The notes: generated by a model not told the origin, from the letters alone. A stretch of DNA of 64,000 nt from a bacterium (GCA_024742475.1 JANSYI010000041.1:1-64000), one strand, 5' to 3'. Positions 49,277 to 60,429 are shown, counted from the stretch's first letter. Numbers and translations: made by a program.

Positions 49277-50455
49277 ATGACGCCGCTCGAGCCCGACACA
49301 CCCGCGCCGCCTGCTCCCGACCGACGGCGGCGCGCGTGGATGATGTTCGGCGTCTCGATCGTCGCGGGCCTGTCGAACTTCGGGCTGTTTCTCGCCTTGG
49401 GCCCTGACGTGTTCGACGACGCGGCGTTCGTGGTGTTTACCGCGTTGGCGATGGCGCAGTTCGGCTTCGCCGTGGCGGCGATCGTCATGGGCATCATGGC
49501 GCTGCGCAGCAAGCAAGGTGGGGTCGGCCCGCTGCTGCTGGGGATCCTGTCCATGCTCGGTGCTCCGCTCGGATGGTTTGGCGGAATCCTCGCGGTCGGG
49601 CTCAGCGGGCTCGGCGGCGCGTGGGGGCGACCTCTTCGCGTCCGTGGTCGGCAGCTGCATCCCAATCTGCGCGAGGGCTCCGACTGGACGCGCGGCGAGC
49701 AGCCCTGCCCCGACGGGCTCGATGAAGCCACGCGCGTTGCCCTGGCGGCGCTGTGGCTGCACGACGCGCAGAAGGAGCACGCCTCGGTTCCGGCCTTCTC
49801 GCGGGTGTCGTGGATGTTGGCGGCGGTGGGCGCCCCGGCGGAGCTTCTCGAAGGGGCCCACCGAGCGGCGATGGAGGAGATCGAACATACGCGCCTGTGT
49901 TTCGCGCTTGCGGCTGGATACGCCGGGCACTCTCGCACCGTCGACGCGATGCCGGACCTGTTGTGCGGGATGGACTTTGGGGACGATCCGCTCGTGACGC
50001 TGGCGGTCGAGAGCCTCGAAGACGGCTGTCTGCTCGAGGACTACAACGCCGACGTGGCGGCCGCGTGTGCTCGGGCTTGCCGTGAGCCGGCGACGCTGCG
50101 GGTGCTGCAGATCATCGCGGAGGAGGAGCGCTCGCACGCTCACTTCTCGTGGCAGGTGCTGCGCTGGGTGTTGGCGCGCGACCCTGCGCGGGTTCGACCT
50201 GCAATCGAGCGTGCGTTGGCGAGGCTCGACCGCTACCCGCGTCCGACCGCGGTCAGCCGTGACAAGCAGGTGCTCGTCGAACGAGCGGACGCCGAGGCGA
50301 TGCTGGCCCACGGCAGGCTGCCCGACGCGCGCTGGGCCGAGATCTGGCAGGCGCGACTGTCGAGCACGAGAGAGGACGTGCGCGCCATGCTCGAGGCGCC
50401 CGCAGTGCGACCGCGGGAGGACGTCCGGCTCATGCAGCTGGGCGGTGCGCGGTGA
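49277..50455 (+). CDS. Membrane protein with ferritin-like domain
   Basis: The 392-residue protein has an N-terminal membrane part with three to four helices (MMFGVSIVAGLSNFGLFLAL, AAFVVFTALAMAQFGFAVAAIVMGIMAL, LLLGILSMLGAPLGWFGGILAVGL). A ferritin-like helical-bundle domain follows at about 155-310, with metal-ligand patterns ALWLHDAQKEHASVPAFSR, AMEEIEHTRLCF, LEDGCLLEDYNADVA and IAEEERSHAHFSW, as expected for a di-iron centre. The ferritin-like part is common in myxobacteria, and its role is unknown. It may act in redox or iron handling. It overlaps the convergent TPR gene by 26 bp. Confidence 0.75.
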   Translation: MTPLEPDTPAPPAPDRRRRAWMMFGVSIVAGLSNFGLFLALGPDVFDDAAFVVFTALAMAQFGFAVAAIVMGIMALRSKQGGVGPLLLGILSMLGAPLGWFGGILAVGLSGLGGAWGRPLRVRGRQLHPNLREGSDWTRGEQPCPDGLDEATRVALAALWLHDAQKEHASVPAFSRVSWMLAAVGAPAELLEGAHRAAMEEIEHTRLCFALAAGYAGHSRTVDAMPDLLCGMDFGDDPLVTLAVESLEDGCLLEDYNADVAAACARACREPATLRVLQIIAEEERSHAHFSWQVLRWVLARDPARVRPAIERALARLDRYPRPTAVSRDKQVLVERADAEAMLAHGRLPDARWAEIWQARLSSTREDVRAMLEAPAVRPREDVRLMQLGGAR

Positions 50456-51356
50456 GCCACGCGTAGGCCTTGGGATACAGCCGCCGGAACAGGCTCTCGT
50501 CCATGCGATCGAGCGCCTGCTCGACCAGGAGCCCGCGCATGTCTTCATCGCCGCGGCGGTCGTGGGCCCACGCGAGCAGGGTCAGGGCGAGCTCGGCGGA
50601 GGTGGTGTCCAGCGCGAGCCGCGTCCACTCGTGAATGTCGGGAGGAAGCAACGCCACATCCCCGGCCGAGAACGCCAGCATCAAGCGGACATTGATGTGA
50701 AGGATCTCGAAGTACTCGCCCTCGGGGGCTGCCCCGAGTTCTTCGATCGCCTTGCCGGCCTCCGCGATGCGTCCGGTCTGCGCGAGCAGGAGCGCCTCGG
50801 TGAAGCGGTTGATCCACGGCCAAGGGCCGGCGGTTCGCTTGCGGGTCGAGGCGAGCAGCGCACGTGCCCGCTGCACGTGCTCGAGGGCCAGGTTGGGGTT
50901 GCTGCGCCGCAGCTCGACGCCGCCGAGGTTGTGCCACGCCAGCGCCTTGACCATCTTCGAGGCCGTGCGGGTGCGGACGAGGTCGTGGAGCCGGACCTCG
51001 GCCTCGTCGAGCCGCTCGGCCGCCACCAACGCGGCGGCGGCCTTGAGTCGCTCACCGTGTCGCCACGCGTTGCCGACGACCCCGAGGGCGCCGACGTACA
51101 GGATGCTCAGCCACGGCATGCCGACCGCAAAGCACAGCCCGATGCCCGCCAGGCCCAGGGTGCCCGCCATGCCCAGCGCGACCGCTCGACCGGCCTTGTA
51201 GCGCCACACCGGACGCACCTCCCCGTTGCGGCCGACGTAGACGAACTCGTCGCGAGCCGCCGACCGCAGCGAGTCGGACAGCTTCATCTCGACGGGCTGC
51301 TGCGCGCCTTCTCGGACCGCCAGTGCCCGGTTGGGTGCGTCGGAGTCCTGCGCCAT
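50430..51356 (-). CDS. Membrane protein with TPR-like region
   Basis: The 308-residue protein has two hydrophobic segments at about 55-100 (AVALGMAGTLGLAGIGLCFAVG, LSILYVGALGVVGNAW), then a helical TPR-like region (LVAAERLDEAEVRLHDLV, HNLGGVELRRSNPNLALEHVQRARALL, LLLAQTGRIAEAGKAIEELG). Function unknown. It is typical of paralogous myxobacterial membrane proteins. ATG 51356 is used. Its 3' end overlaps the ferritin-like gene by 26 bp in antisense. Confidence 0.7.
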   Translation of the reverse strand: MAQDSDAPNRALAVREGAQQPVEMKLSDSLRSAARDEFVYVGRNGEVRPVWRYKAGRAVALGMAGTLGLAGIGLCFAVGMPWLSILYVGALGVVGNAWRHGERLKAAAALVAAERLDEAEVRLHDLVRTRTASKMVKALAWHNLGGVELRRSNPNLALEHVQRARALLASTRKRTAGPWPWINRFTEALLLAQTGRIAEAGKAIEELGAAPEGEYFEILHINVRLMLAFSAGDVALLPPDIHEWTRLALDTTSAELALTLLAWAHDRRGDEDMRGLLVEQALDRMDESLFRRLYPKAYAWLTAHRPAA

Positions 51357-51394
51357 GCCGACCGAGAGTGGCCGTGCCGAGGGGCGCTCGTCAA

Positions 51395-51688
51395 TCAACG
51401 CTGCGCGATGACGGGCTCGACCACGCTCGAACCGCCGGCAGCGACCGCGGTGAGGGCAATCCCGCCGGCACACGCTCCGGCGAGCGTCGCGAGGCCGAGC
51501 GCGCGGGCGCGGGTTCGGACCCAGCTGCCCCAGCCCAGCAGCTCGACCGCTGCGGCCGCCGCGAGCAGGAGACCGGCGACCCCGATCATCGGACCGCGCG
51601 CGACGAAGAGACCGGCCACGCCGAGTACGGCGGCGAGCGTCGGAAGCAGGCGAAGCGGCCAGAAACCGGTGGGCGTGTCGTCGCGCAT
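51395..51688 (-). CDS. Small membrane protein, unknown function
   Basis: The 97-residue hydrophobic protein has three likely transmembrane segments (LLPTLAAVLGVAGLFVARG, MIGVAGLLLAAAAAVELLG, GLATLAGACAGGIALTAVAAGG). I see no motif. It lies 38 bp upstream of the TPR membrane gene on the same strand and may be co-transcribed. It diverges from the CoA-transferase gene. Confidence 0.6.
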   Translation of the reverse strand: MRDDTPTGFWPLRLLPTLAAVLGVAGLFVARGPMIGVAGLLLAAAAAVELLGWGSWVRTRARALGLATLAGACAGGIALTAVAAGGSSVVEPVIAQR

Positions 51689-51744
51689 GTTCCATGCGTA
51701 GCCGAGCGCTCGGCGTTTCCCAAAAAAGCCGTACTCTCCGACCC

Positions 51745-52968
51745 GTGGCGCCGCTGACCGGAATCCGCGTTGTCGATTTCACCCAGAACCTGCCGGGTCC
51801 CTACGCGACCATGCTGCTGCGCTCGATGGGCGCCGAAGTCGTCAAGGTCGAGCCACCGCGCGGTGACCCGGCGCGGATCTTTCCGCGGCTGTTCGACATC
51901 CTCAACGCGGGCAAGGACAGCGTCGTCGCCGACCTGCGGCAAGAGGACGCGCGCGAGGCCGTTCGAGCGTTGGTCTCGGAGGCCGACGTGGTCGTGGAGG
52001 GGTTCCGGCCGGGGGTGATGGACCGGTTCGAGCTCGGGCCGCAGGCCATGCACGAGGCGTGTCCCCAGGTGATCTACTGCTCGATCAGCGGCTACGGTCA
52101 GGACGGGCCCTACCGCGACCACCCGGGCCATGACCTCAACTTCCAGGCGCTCACCGGCGTGTGCCACATGCTGCGCGACGCCAGGGACCGGCCGCTGGGG
52201 GGCGCGCTGCCGTTCGGCGATTTTTCGGCTGCGATGACCGCGGTCACGTCGATCCTCGCGGCGCTGATCGAACGCGGGCGCACGGGGAGGGGCCAGGTCA
52301 TCGACGTCGCAATCGTCGACGCGCTGCTCAGCTGGACGTACGTCTGGACCGAGGGCCTCACGCCCGGCGACGCCACGCTGGCCGATGCCGCCGAACCCAC
52401 GGCGGATGCGCTGCGCCGCGCGGGTGAGGCGCTGCCCGGTGGGCTGGGGTCGATCGTGGGCAAGCTCGCCGACAGCCTCACGGCAGGCCGCGGTCGAGCC
52501 ACCTTGGAGCGGGTGGGCGAGACGCTTCGCAAGACCAAGCGCGTCAAGAGCCTCGAGCGGCTGCGCCTACACACGCTGCCGCACTACACGGTCTATCGAA
52601 CCTCCGACGACCGCTACCTGAGCATCGGCGTGGTCGACGAGGACAAGTTCTGGCGGGCGGCGTGTGAGGTGCTGGAACTCGCAGGGGCCGGCGGACTGCC
52701 GCTGTGGGGGCGTTTCTTGGCCGCCGCGCCCCTGCGCTCCCGCATCGCGGCGAAGATCTCCACCGAGCCGCTGGCGACCTGGCTGACGCGGTTTCGCGAC
52801 GCTGGCGTGCCCGTGGCGCCCGTGCTCACCGTGGACGAGGCGGTCGAAGACCTGCAGCTGCGTACGCGCCAGCCCACCGCAGGACCGATTCGCGGCCCGT
52901 GGTCGGTCGGTGCCGCGATCGAAGCCGACCCGCCCAAGCTCGGCGAGCACACCTCGCGGTGGCTGTGA
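51745..52968 (+). CDS. Family III CoA-transferase (CaiB/BaiF type)
   Basis: The 407-residue enzyme has the interlocked-fold pattern: IRVVDFTQNLPGPYATMLLRSMGAEVVKVEPPRGDPAR, VVVEGFRPGVMDRF, and the catalytic Asp in YRDHPGHDLNFQALTG. It moves CoA between acyl-CoA and a carboxylic acid. The substrate is unknown. An insertion of about 60 residues (TLADAAEPTADALRRAGE to VGETLRKTKRVKSLERLRL) follows the middle domain. GTG 51745 is chosen since the conserved start follows at once. Confidence 0.88.
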   Translation: MAPLTGIRVVDFTQNLPGPYATMLLRSMGAEVVKVEPPRGDPARIFPRLFDILNAGKDSVVADLRQEDAREAVRALVSEADVVVEGFRPGVMDRFELGPQAMHEACPQVIYCSISGYGQDGPYRDHPGHDLNFQALTGVCHMLRDARDRPLGGALPFGDFSAAMTAVTSILAALIERGRTGRGQVIDVAIVDALLSWTYVWTEGLTPGDATLADAAEPTADALRRAGEALPGGLGSIVGKLADSLTAGRGRATLERVGETLRKTKRVKSLERLRLHTLPHYTVYRTSDDRYLSIGVVDEDKFWRAACEVLELAGAGGLPLWGRFLAAAPLRSRIAAKISTEPLATWLTRFRDAGVPVAPVLTVDEAVEDLQLRTRQPTAGPIRGPWSVGAAIEADPPKLGEHTSRWL

Positions 52969-52979
52969 GCCGGCTGCGC

Positions 52980-54509
52980 TTACGCGGGCATCAAGCCACG
53001 CACGGTCTCGATCGTATCGGCCTCCGCGGCCGTCTTGTCGTCACGGTAGCGCCGCACGCGGGCGAAGCGTAGGGCCATGCCGGCGGGGTAGTGCGGGCTC
53101 GTCTGCACGTCGTTGAACGCGATCTCGGCGACGAGCTCGGGGCGCACGTGCACGATGTGCCCGTCGCGGCCGACCTCGCGCGCGAGCAGCTCGCGGGTCT
53201 GCCACGCGAGCAGCGCGTCGGTGAGGCCCTTGAACGTCTTGCCCAGCATCACGAAGGTGCCGTCGGGGCCGCGGGCGGCGAGGTGAAGGTTGCTCAGGGA
53301 GCCGTGGCGGCGGCCGCTCCCCCACTCGGCGGCGATGACCACGAGGTCGAGCGTGTGCGCCTGCTTGATCTTGCGCCACCCCTTGCCGCGCTTGCCTGCC
53401 TCGTAGGGCGCGTCGAGGGACTTCACCATCGCGCCCTCGTGGCCGTGGGCGTAGGCGTCCCGCAGGAACGCGTCGGCCTCCTGCGCGGTCGCGGGCACGA
53501 TGCGCGGCACGAGCAGCGACGCGGGCACGGCGTCCACGAGCGCGGCGTTGCGGACCCGCCCAGGCGCGTCGAGCACCGTGTCGGCGTCGACGCGCAGGCA
53601 GTCGAAGAAGCGAACGCTCAGCGGGATCTCGGACCGCATCGCCTCGACGTCGAGCTTGCGGCCGAAGCGACGCATCGTGACCTGAAACGGGTGAGGGCGC
53701 CCGTCCTCGCGCAGGGCGATCGCCTCCCCGTCGAGGACGAGCTTCGATGGCTGCATGGCCCGGACCGCCTCGACGACCTCGGGGACGGCCGCGGTGACCC
53801 GGTTGAGCTTTCGCGAGAACACCTCGATGCGATCGCCGTCCTTGTGGACTTGGACCCGGGCGCCGTCGAGCTTGAGCTCGATGCTGGTCTCGCCGAGCTC
53901 GGCCATCGCCTCGTCCACGTCGCCGGCCGGCTGCGCGAGCATCGGTTGCAGCGGACGCATGAGCTCGAGTTCGAACGCGCCGAGGGCTGTGTCTCCGCCG
54001 TGTGCCGCGGCGTCGGCGACCCTGGCGATGCCGCCGCTGAGCATCACGGCGCGGCGGACCGCGTCGCGGTCGGTCTCGGTGGCGACCGCGATGGCGTCGA
54101 CGACGACGGCCTCGAGGGCGCCTTGGCGGAGCTCACCGAGCAGGAGTCGGACGACGAAGCTCTGCTCGGCGTCGGTGCACGCCGAGAGAAGCGCCCCGAG
54201 CTCCTGCTCACGTCTGGCGGTGGAGCCCTTGCCGGAGATCGCCTTGATCGCCTCCATTCGCGTGACCAGCTCGGTGACCGACAGCGACGGGCTGGGGCTG
54301 GGGACTGCGGCGGAGCGGACCCGCTGCGCGAGGGCGTGCCCGACCCCGACCTTGCCCGCAGGAGACTCCCCCGCGAGGATCTGGGCGCTGCGCCCCAACA
54401 CCGGCGGCTCGGCGCCTCGCAGGACCGCAGCCAGCCGTTCGACCTTCTTCTTGCGCCCCCGAGTCGAGGCCACGTCGGTCGAGGCCTCGACCAGTTGGAT
54501 CAACTTCAC
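52980..54509 (-). CDS. ATP-dependent DNA ligase
   Basis: The 509-residue ligase has an N-terminal DNA-binding helical domain (about 1-200) and the nucleotidyltransferase domain with catalytic Lys213 in ELKLDGARVQVHKDG. LVLDGEAIALREDG, GHEGAMVKSLDAPYEAGKRGKGWRKIK and a C-terminal OB fold (LDLVVIAAEWGSGRRHG, FVMLGKTFKGLTD, PELVAEIAFNDVQTS) follow. It joins DNA nicks using ATP. The layout is the archaeal/eukaryal LigI-like kind found as a second ligase in some bacteria. GTG 54509 is the start. Confidence 0.92.
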   Translation of the reverse strand: MKLIQLVEASTDVASTRGRKKKVERLAAVLRGAEPPVLGRSAQILAGESPAGKVGVGHALAQRVRSAAVPSPSPSLSVTELVTRMEAIKAISGKGSTARREQELGALLSACTDAEQSFVVRLLLGELRQGALEAVVVDAIAVATETDRDAVRRAVMLSGGIARVADAAAHGGDTALGAFELELMRPLQPMLAQPAGDVDEAMAELGETSIELKLDGARVQVHKDGDRIEVFSRKLNRVTAAVPEVVEAVRAMQPSKLVLDGEAIALREDGRPHPFQVTMRRFGRKLDVEAMRSEIPLSVRFFDCLRVDADTVLDAPGRVRNAALVDAVPASLLVPRIVPATAQEADAFLRDAYAHGHEGAMVKSLDAPYEAGKRGKGWRKIKQAHTLDLVVIAAEWGSGRRHGSLSNLHLAARGPDGTFVMLGKTFKGLTDALLAWQTRELLAREVGRDGHIVHVRPELVAEIAFNDVQTSPHYPAGMALRFARVRRYRDDKTAAEADTIETVRGLMPA

Positions 54510-54537
54510 GAGCGGAGTCTAGCGCCGCGTGGCGAAA

Positions 54538-55125
54538 CTACACGCGCTGCCAGTGGTCGAGCTCGTCTTCGATGCTTGCCAGCTCGATCGACGCGGTCGC
54601 GAAGGCGTCGCCAAAGTACACGATGTCGCAGAACAGGTTGCAGTCGGCGCTGCCGCACTCGCCGGCGACCCCGCACTCGAGCTGCAGTTCCCAACCTGCG
54701 CAGTCGAGGCCGTCCCAGTCTCGGGTCTCGACCGCGGGGGCTTCGGCTGCGGTGTCGTCGGTGTCCGCGCTGCCCATGGGGTCCTCGTCCGGAGCATCCG
54801 GCGCCGCGAGCGGCCGAGCGCGCGCTTCGTCGCACGCGAGGTTGAAGACGACGATCTCGTCGTCGTCTTCGGAGACCTCGCCGCTGACGGAGAAGCTGAG
54901 CTCGTACTCCTCCTCGTCGGAGGTCAAACGGGTGGTGCTCAAGGTGCCCGTGAGCCCCTCGCGAATGAGCAGTACCGAGGTCTTCGTGGTGGACGCGCCG
55001 TCCCACCCGCCGACGAGGCGCTCCTCCATGACCAGCTCGGCGTCTTCGACGGGGCCGCCGCCCGAGGACGAGCACGCGCCGAGCAGGAGGGACGCAAAGA
55101 CGAGTCGTGAAGCGAGGCGGTTCAT
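54538..55125 (-). CDS. Lipoprotein of unknown function
   Basis: The 195-residue protein has a lipoprotein signal (LASRLVFASLLLGACSSS). The mature part looks beta-rich (STTKTSVLLIREGLTGTLSTTRL, EYELSFSVSGEVSEDDDEIVVFNLAC), has an acidic linker, and ends in a Cys-rich section (DGLDCAGWELQLECGVAGECGSADCNLFC). No known family. ATG 55125 is set by the signal. It is divergent from the formaldehyde dehydrogenase gene. Confidence 0.7.
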   Translation of the reverse strand: MNRLASRLVFASLLLGACSSSGGGPVEDAELVMEERLVGGWDGASTTKTSVLLIREGLTGTLSTTRLTSDEEEYELSFSVSGEVSEDDDEIVVFNLACDEARARPLAAPDAPDEDPMGSADTDDTAAEAPAVETRDWDGLDCAGWELQLECGVAGECGSADCNLFCDIVYFGDAFATASIELASIEDELDHWQRV

Positions 55126-55245
55126 GGGCGTTTGTTCCTCGAATACAGCGTCGTCTCGGACACCCAAAATTTTCGGCGCAGGTGGGACGATGTCGCACGC
55201 TCCGGAGGCCGGTCGTCCGGCCCTCGCTGCGGTACGGTGGGCGCG

Positions 55246-56361
<1,116 letters not shown>

Positions 56362-56372
56362 GGGCCGCGCGC

Positions 56373-57046
<674 letters not shown>

Positions 57047-57050
<4 letters not shown>

Positions 57051-57214
57051 ATCAGCCTGTGGTGAAACCCAACACGACGTCTCACTCGTCTTTTTCGCTC
57101 CTGGCGGCGTCGCCAAAACTTGCAGTACACCCGGTACAGCGGCGTTTCGGCTCCTACCCAGGAGCAAAAAATCCTTCGCGATCCGCCGCGCCGGGTTTCA
57201 CGACAGGCTGCTAG
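57047..57214. mobile_element. MITE-like element with terminal inverted repeats
   Basis: CAGCCTGTGGTGAAACCC (57053-57070) is matched inverted by GGGTTTCACGACAGGCTG (57193-57210) at 17 of 18 positions. CTAG lies outside both ends (57047-57050 and 57211-57214), consistent with a duplicated 4-bp target, although two extra bases (AT) sit between the left CTAG and the repeat. The 168-bp unit has no transposase and resembles a deletion derivative of an IS (perhaps IS1182-like). The left CTAG supplies the MBL gene stop codon. Confidence 0.7.
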
Positions 57215-57252
57215 AGGGAACCTTTCTGGTTGTGTGGCGCACTTGCTCACCC

Positions 57253-58320
57253 ATGCGGAGTTGGATCATCGCGTCGCTGTGGGTGGTGACGGTGGCATGC
57301 GACGATGTGCAAGCCGGACCTGCCGACACCGACACCACGGGTGGGACGAGCACCGGCGCGTCCACCGGACCCGAGAGCACCAGCACCAGCTCAGTCACCG
57401 CGGCCGAGGCCACGGGTGCGAGCGGCGTCGGCTCGAGCGGGGGCGGCGAGGACACGGCGCAAGGCTCCGGTGGGACGAGCACAGGTCCCGATGTCGCCGC
57501 GTGCCAGGCTGGAACGCTCCCCCCGGGGCGATATCCGGGCGTCACGCTCGAGCACGGCGGGCAGACGCGGACCTACGACCTCTACATTCCGGCCACCGTC
57601 GACGTCACCGAGCCCTCGCCGCTGGTGATCAACTTTCACGGGCTCTATGGCAACCCGGCCCAGCAGGCGATGTTCTCCCAGTACGACGCAGCCGCCGTGG
57701 AAGCCGGAGTCATCGTGGCCTACCCGGCGGGCATCTCGAACTCGTGGAACGCGGGCCTTTGCTGCGGCGCGGCGCAGACCTCGGGCGTCGACGACGTCGG
57801 GTTCGCCCGCACGCTCGTGCAACACATCGGGCTGGGCTCCTGCGTCGATCCGTCCAAGGTGTTCGCCATCGGCATGTCCAACGGCGGACACATCGCGCAC
57901 CGCCTGGCCTGCGAGGCGGCCGACGTCTTCGCAGGGGTCGCCTCGGTCACCGGGGTGTTGACCATGCTCGAGTGCAGCCCGTCGAGGCCGATTTCCGTGC
58001 TGCAGTTCCACGGCACCGCCGACACGATCGTGCGCTACGATGGCGCCGGCCCGGGATATCCGCCCGTCGAGGACATGATGGACGACTGGGCGGCGCGCAA
58101 CGGCTGCGCGCCGGTGCCCAACGTCAGTCACCAGCAGGGAGACGCCCTGTGCGAGACGTACGTGGGGTGCGACGACGAGGTCGAGGTCACCCTGTGCTCG
58201 GTCGAGGGCGGCGGGCACTGCTGGTTCGGCAACCCCACGTGCACGTTTGGCGCGAGCACCACCGACGTGAGCGCGAACGATGTCATCGCGCAGATGATGG
58301 CCGCGCAGTCCCTCGACTGA
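57253..58320 (+). CDS. PHB-depolymerase/feruloyl-esterase-like lipoprotein
   Basis: The 355-residue secreted protein has a lipoprotein signal (WIIASLWVVTVACDD) and a Ser/Thr/Gly linker (TSTGASTGPESTSTSS). An alpha/beta hydrolase of the LpqC/PHB depolymerase type follows: LVINFHGLYGNPAQQ, nucleophile elbow IGMSNGGHIAHRLAC, VLQFHGTADTIVRYDGAGPGYPP and EGGGHCWFG (His). It may cleave polyesters or feruloyl-type esters. ATG 57253 is chosen by the signal. It lies 39 bp after the MITE. Confidence 0.82.
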   Translation: MRSWIIASLWVVTVACDDVQAGPADTDTTGGTSTGASTGPESTSTSSVTAAEATGASGVGSSGGGEDTAQGSGGTSTGPDVAACQAGTLPPGRYPGVTLEHGGQTRTYDLYIPATVDVTEPSPLVINFHGLYGNPAQQAMFSQYDAAAVEAGVIVAYPAGISNSWNAGLCCGAAQTSGVDDVGFARTLVQHIGLGSCVDPSKVFAIGMSNGGHIAHRLACEAADVFAGVASVTGVLTMLECSPSRPISVLQFHGTADTIVRYDGAGPGYPPVEDMMDDWAARNGCAPVPNVSHQQGDALCETYVGCDDEVEVTLCSVEGGGHCWFGNPTCTFGASTTDVSANDVIAQMMAAQSLD

Positions 58321-58341
58321 CCCGGGCTGCTCTGGCGCCGG

Positions 58342-59856
58342 CTACTTGATGCCGTGCATCAGCTTGTTGAACGGCTTGTTCACCAGCAGGATCAGGATGC
58401 CGATGGCGAAGATCGCGTAGCTGAAGCTGGCGTACGTGCCGACGTAGGCGTTCATGACGGCCTCGGCCGTCTGGGGGACGGCGTCTTCGCCTCCGCCTTC
58501 GCCACCTGTGAGCTTGGCGATCTCACCGCCGACGAAGTTCGCGCCCGCGAAGGACAGGAACCACGCGCCCATGACCGAGGCGGTCTGCCCCTTGGGCGCG
58601 AGCTTGGTGACCATCGACAGGCCAATGGGCGAGAGGAACAGCTCGCCGGTGGTGTGGAAGAGGTACAGCAGCGACAGGAACGTCAGCGGCACCTTGAAGT
58701 CGTCGCCCGCAAACGAGGAGCCGATGACCAGCATGTAGAAGCCCAGGCCCAGCTGCAGGTACGCGAGCCCGAACTTGATCGGGATGTTGGGGCTCTTGCC
58801 GACCTTGTCGAGCCTGGCCCACATCGTCGAGAAGACGGAGCCGAAGACGACGATGAAGAAGGGGTTGAAGAACTGGGTGTTCTCCGCGGGCATCTCCCAG
58901 CCGCCGATGTAGCGGTCGACCGCGCGGTCGGCGAAGAGGGTGAGCGACGTGCCGGCCTGCTCGAAGAGCGCCCACCACACGACGTTGATCGCCATGAAGA
59001 TGAACAGCGCGAGCGTGCGGTGCATCTGCACCTTGCCCTCTTCGGAGGAGGCGCGGACCAGCAAGAACGCGACGACGATGGCGGTGGCGGCGAGCAGCCA
59101 GCCCACCAGGTCGGCGTGTGTGAGCAGGAAGTACAAGCCCATGGCGACGGCGAAGCTGCCGATGAGCGTGACGTGCCAGCGGCTGAGCGGGCCGGCGTAG
59201 GATTCGTGCAGCCTCTTCTCGTCGGGGGCTTCTCCCGCGCCTTCGAGCAGGCCGCGCCCGAGGACGAACTGGCCGAGCCCGACGAGCATGCCCACGCCCG
59301 CGAGCGCGAAGCCGTACTCGCGGCCGTACTCGGCACCCACCCAAGCGCAGACGGTGGTCGCCAGCAGCGCGCCGATGTTGATGCCGATGTAGAAGATGGT
59401 GAAGCCCGAGTCCTTCAGACCCGGACGGTCGTCGTAGAGCTTGCCGACGATCGAGGAGATGTTGGCCTTGAAGTAACCGTTGCCGACGATGATCAGACCC
59501 ATGCCGACGTACATGAGCGTCTTGGCCAGGTCGATGTTGTTCGGGTCGATGACCTTGTGGCCGACGAGCACGAACTCGCCGATCGCCATCATGATGCCGC
59601 CAAGGACGACGGCCCGCTGATAGCCCAGGAGGTTGTCGGCCAGCTTGCCGCCGATGACCGGGGCTGCGTAGACGAGCGCGGTGTAGGCCCCGTAGACCCC
59701 GAACGCTGCCTTGTCGCCCATGAGCAGGGACTCGACCAAGTACAGCGTGAGCAGAGTGCGCATGCCGTAGTAGCAGAAGCGCTCCCACATCTCGGCGAGG
59801 AACAGGACCCGAAGGCCCTTGGGGTGGGTGGTCAGGTCGCTGCTCGCTTGCGTCAC
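58342..59856 (-). CDS. POT-family (PTR2) peptide transporter
   Basis: The 504-residue transporter belongs to the proton-dependent oligopeptide MFS family. It shows the signature FLAEMWERFCYYGMRTLLTLYLV (ExxERFxYYG), VYAAPVIGGKLADNLLGYQRAVVLGG, YFKANISSIVGKLY and FTIFYIGINIGALLA. About 14 hydrophobic segments are present. It imports di- and tripeptides with protons. GTG 59856 is used; an upstream start would add a polar tail. It converges with the PHB-depolymerase-like gene. Confidence 0.93.
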   Translation of the reverse strand: MTQASSDLTTHPKGLRVLFLAEMWERFCYYGMRTLLTLYLVESLLMGDKAAFGVYGAYTALVYAAPVIGGKLADNLLGYQRAVVLGGIMMAIGEFVLVGHKVIDPNNIDLAKTLMYVGMGLIIVGNGYFKANISSIVGKLYDDRPGLKDSGFTIFYIGINIGALLATTVCAWVGAEYGREYGFALAGVGMLVGLGQFVLGRGLLEGAGEAPDEKRLHESYAGPLSRWHVTLIGSFAVAMGLYFLLTHADLVGWLLAATAIVVAFLLVRASSEEGKVQMHRTLALFIFMAINVVWWALFEQAGTSLTLFADRAVDRYIGGWEMPAENTQFFNPFFIVVFGSVFSTMWARLDKVGKSPNIPIKFGLAYLQLGLGFYMLVIGSSFAGDDFKVPLTFLSLLYLFHTTGELFLSPIGLSMVTKLAPKGQTASVMGAWFLSFAGANFVGGEIAKLTGGEGGGEDAVPQTAEAVMNAYVGTYASFSYAIFAIGILILLVNKPFNKLMHGIK

Positions 59857-59967
59857 GGGTCGTCGCTGCCTTGCTGGGCCTCCCTCGGGAGACCGACAGC
59901 GCACTGTACGGGGGCCCTGATTCGGGGCGCAACGCTCATGTTGTGAGCTTGCTCCCTGATGTTGCCG

Positions 59968-60357
59968 CTACCGCTTGACCGACATCGCCGCGAAGCACTG
60001 GTTGGCGCTGGTCACGATAGAGACGAGCCGCCGCTCGGTGAAGGCCCAGTTGAGCAGGGGCTGGCTCGTGCTCTTGGTGCCGCAGCCCTTGATGCGGATC
60101 GTGCGGACGTTGCCGGCGAGCTTGAAGTAGATGTGCTCGATGTTGCCCCCGGCGTCGACGCGCATCGAGCTGATGACGCCCTGGTATTCCGAGGCCGCGA
60201 AGTCGTCGGGTTGCTGGGCGGGCTTCTTGGTGGGCTTCTTGGTGGGCTTCGCGTGCTTGGGAAAGTGGCCCGTGGCCGGGCTGGGCAGCGAGTGTTGGGG
60301 GGCAGTGGGGGCCATGAGCAGCCCACTGAAGAGGAGTCCGATACACAGCTTGAACAT
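59968..60357 (-). CDS. Small exported protein, unknown function
   Basis: The 129-residue protein has a signal peptide (MFKLCIGLLFSGLLMAPTAP), a Lys/Pro repeat (KHAKPTKKPTKKPAQQP) and a compact C-terminal domain (FAASEYQGVISSMRVDAGGNIEHIYFKLAGNVRTIRIKGCG, LVSIVTSANQCFAAM). The two Cys may form a disulfide. Function unknown. It sits 110 bp from the POT gene start. Confidence 0.65.
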   Translation of the reverse strand: MFKLCIGLLFSGLLMAPTAPQHSLPSPATGHFPKHAKPTKKPTKKPAQQPDDFAASEYQGVISSMRVDAGGNIEHIYFKLAGNVRTIRIKGCGTKSTSQPLLNWAFTERRLVSIVTSANQCFAAMSVKR

Positions 60358-60429
60358 GACGAGTCCGTGAGGTGCTTCGTCCGTACCGACGCAGCCCGAT
60401 CCGTTCCCGGCCGGCCGGGCGACCTGGCC

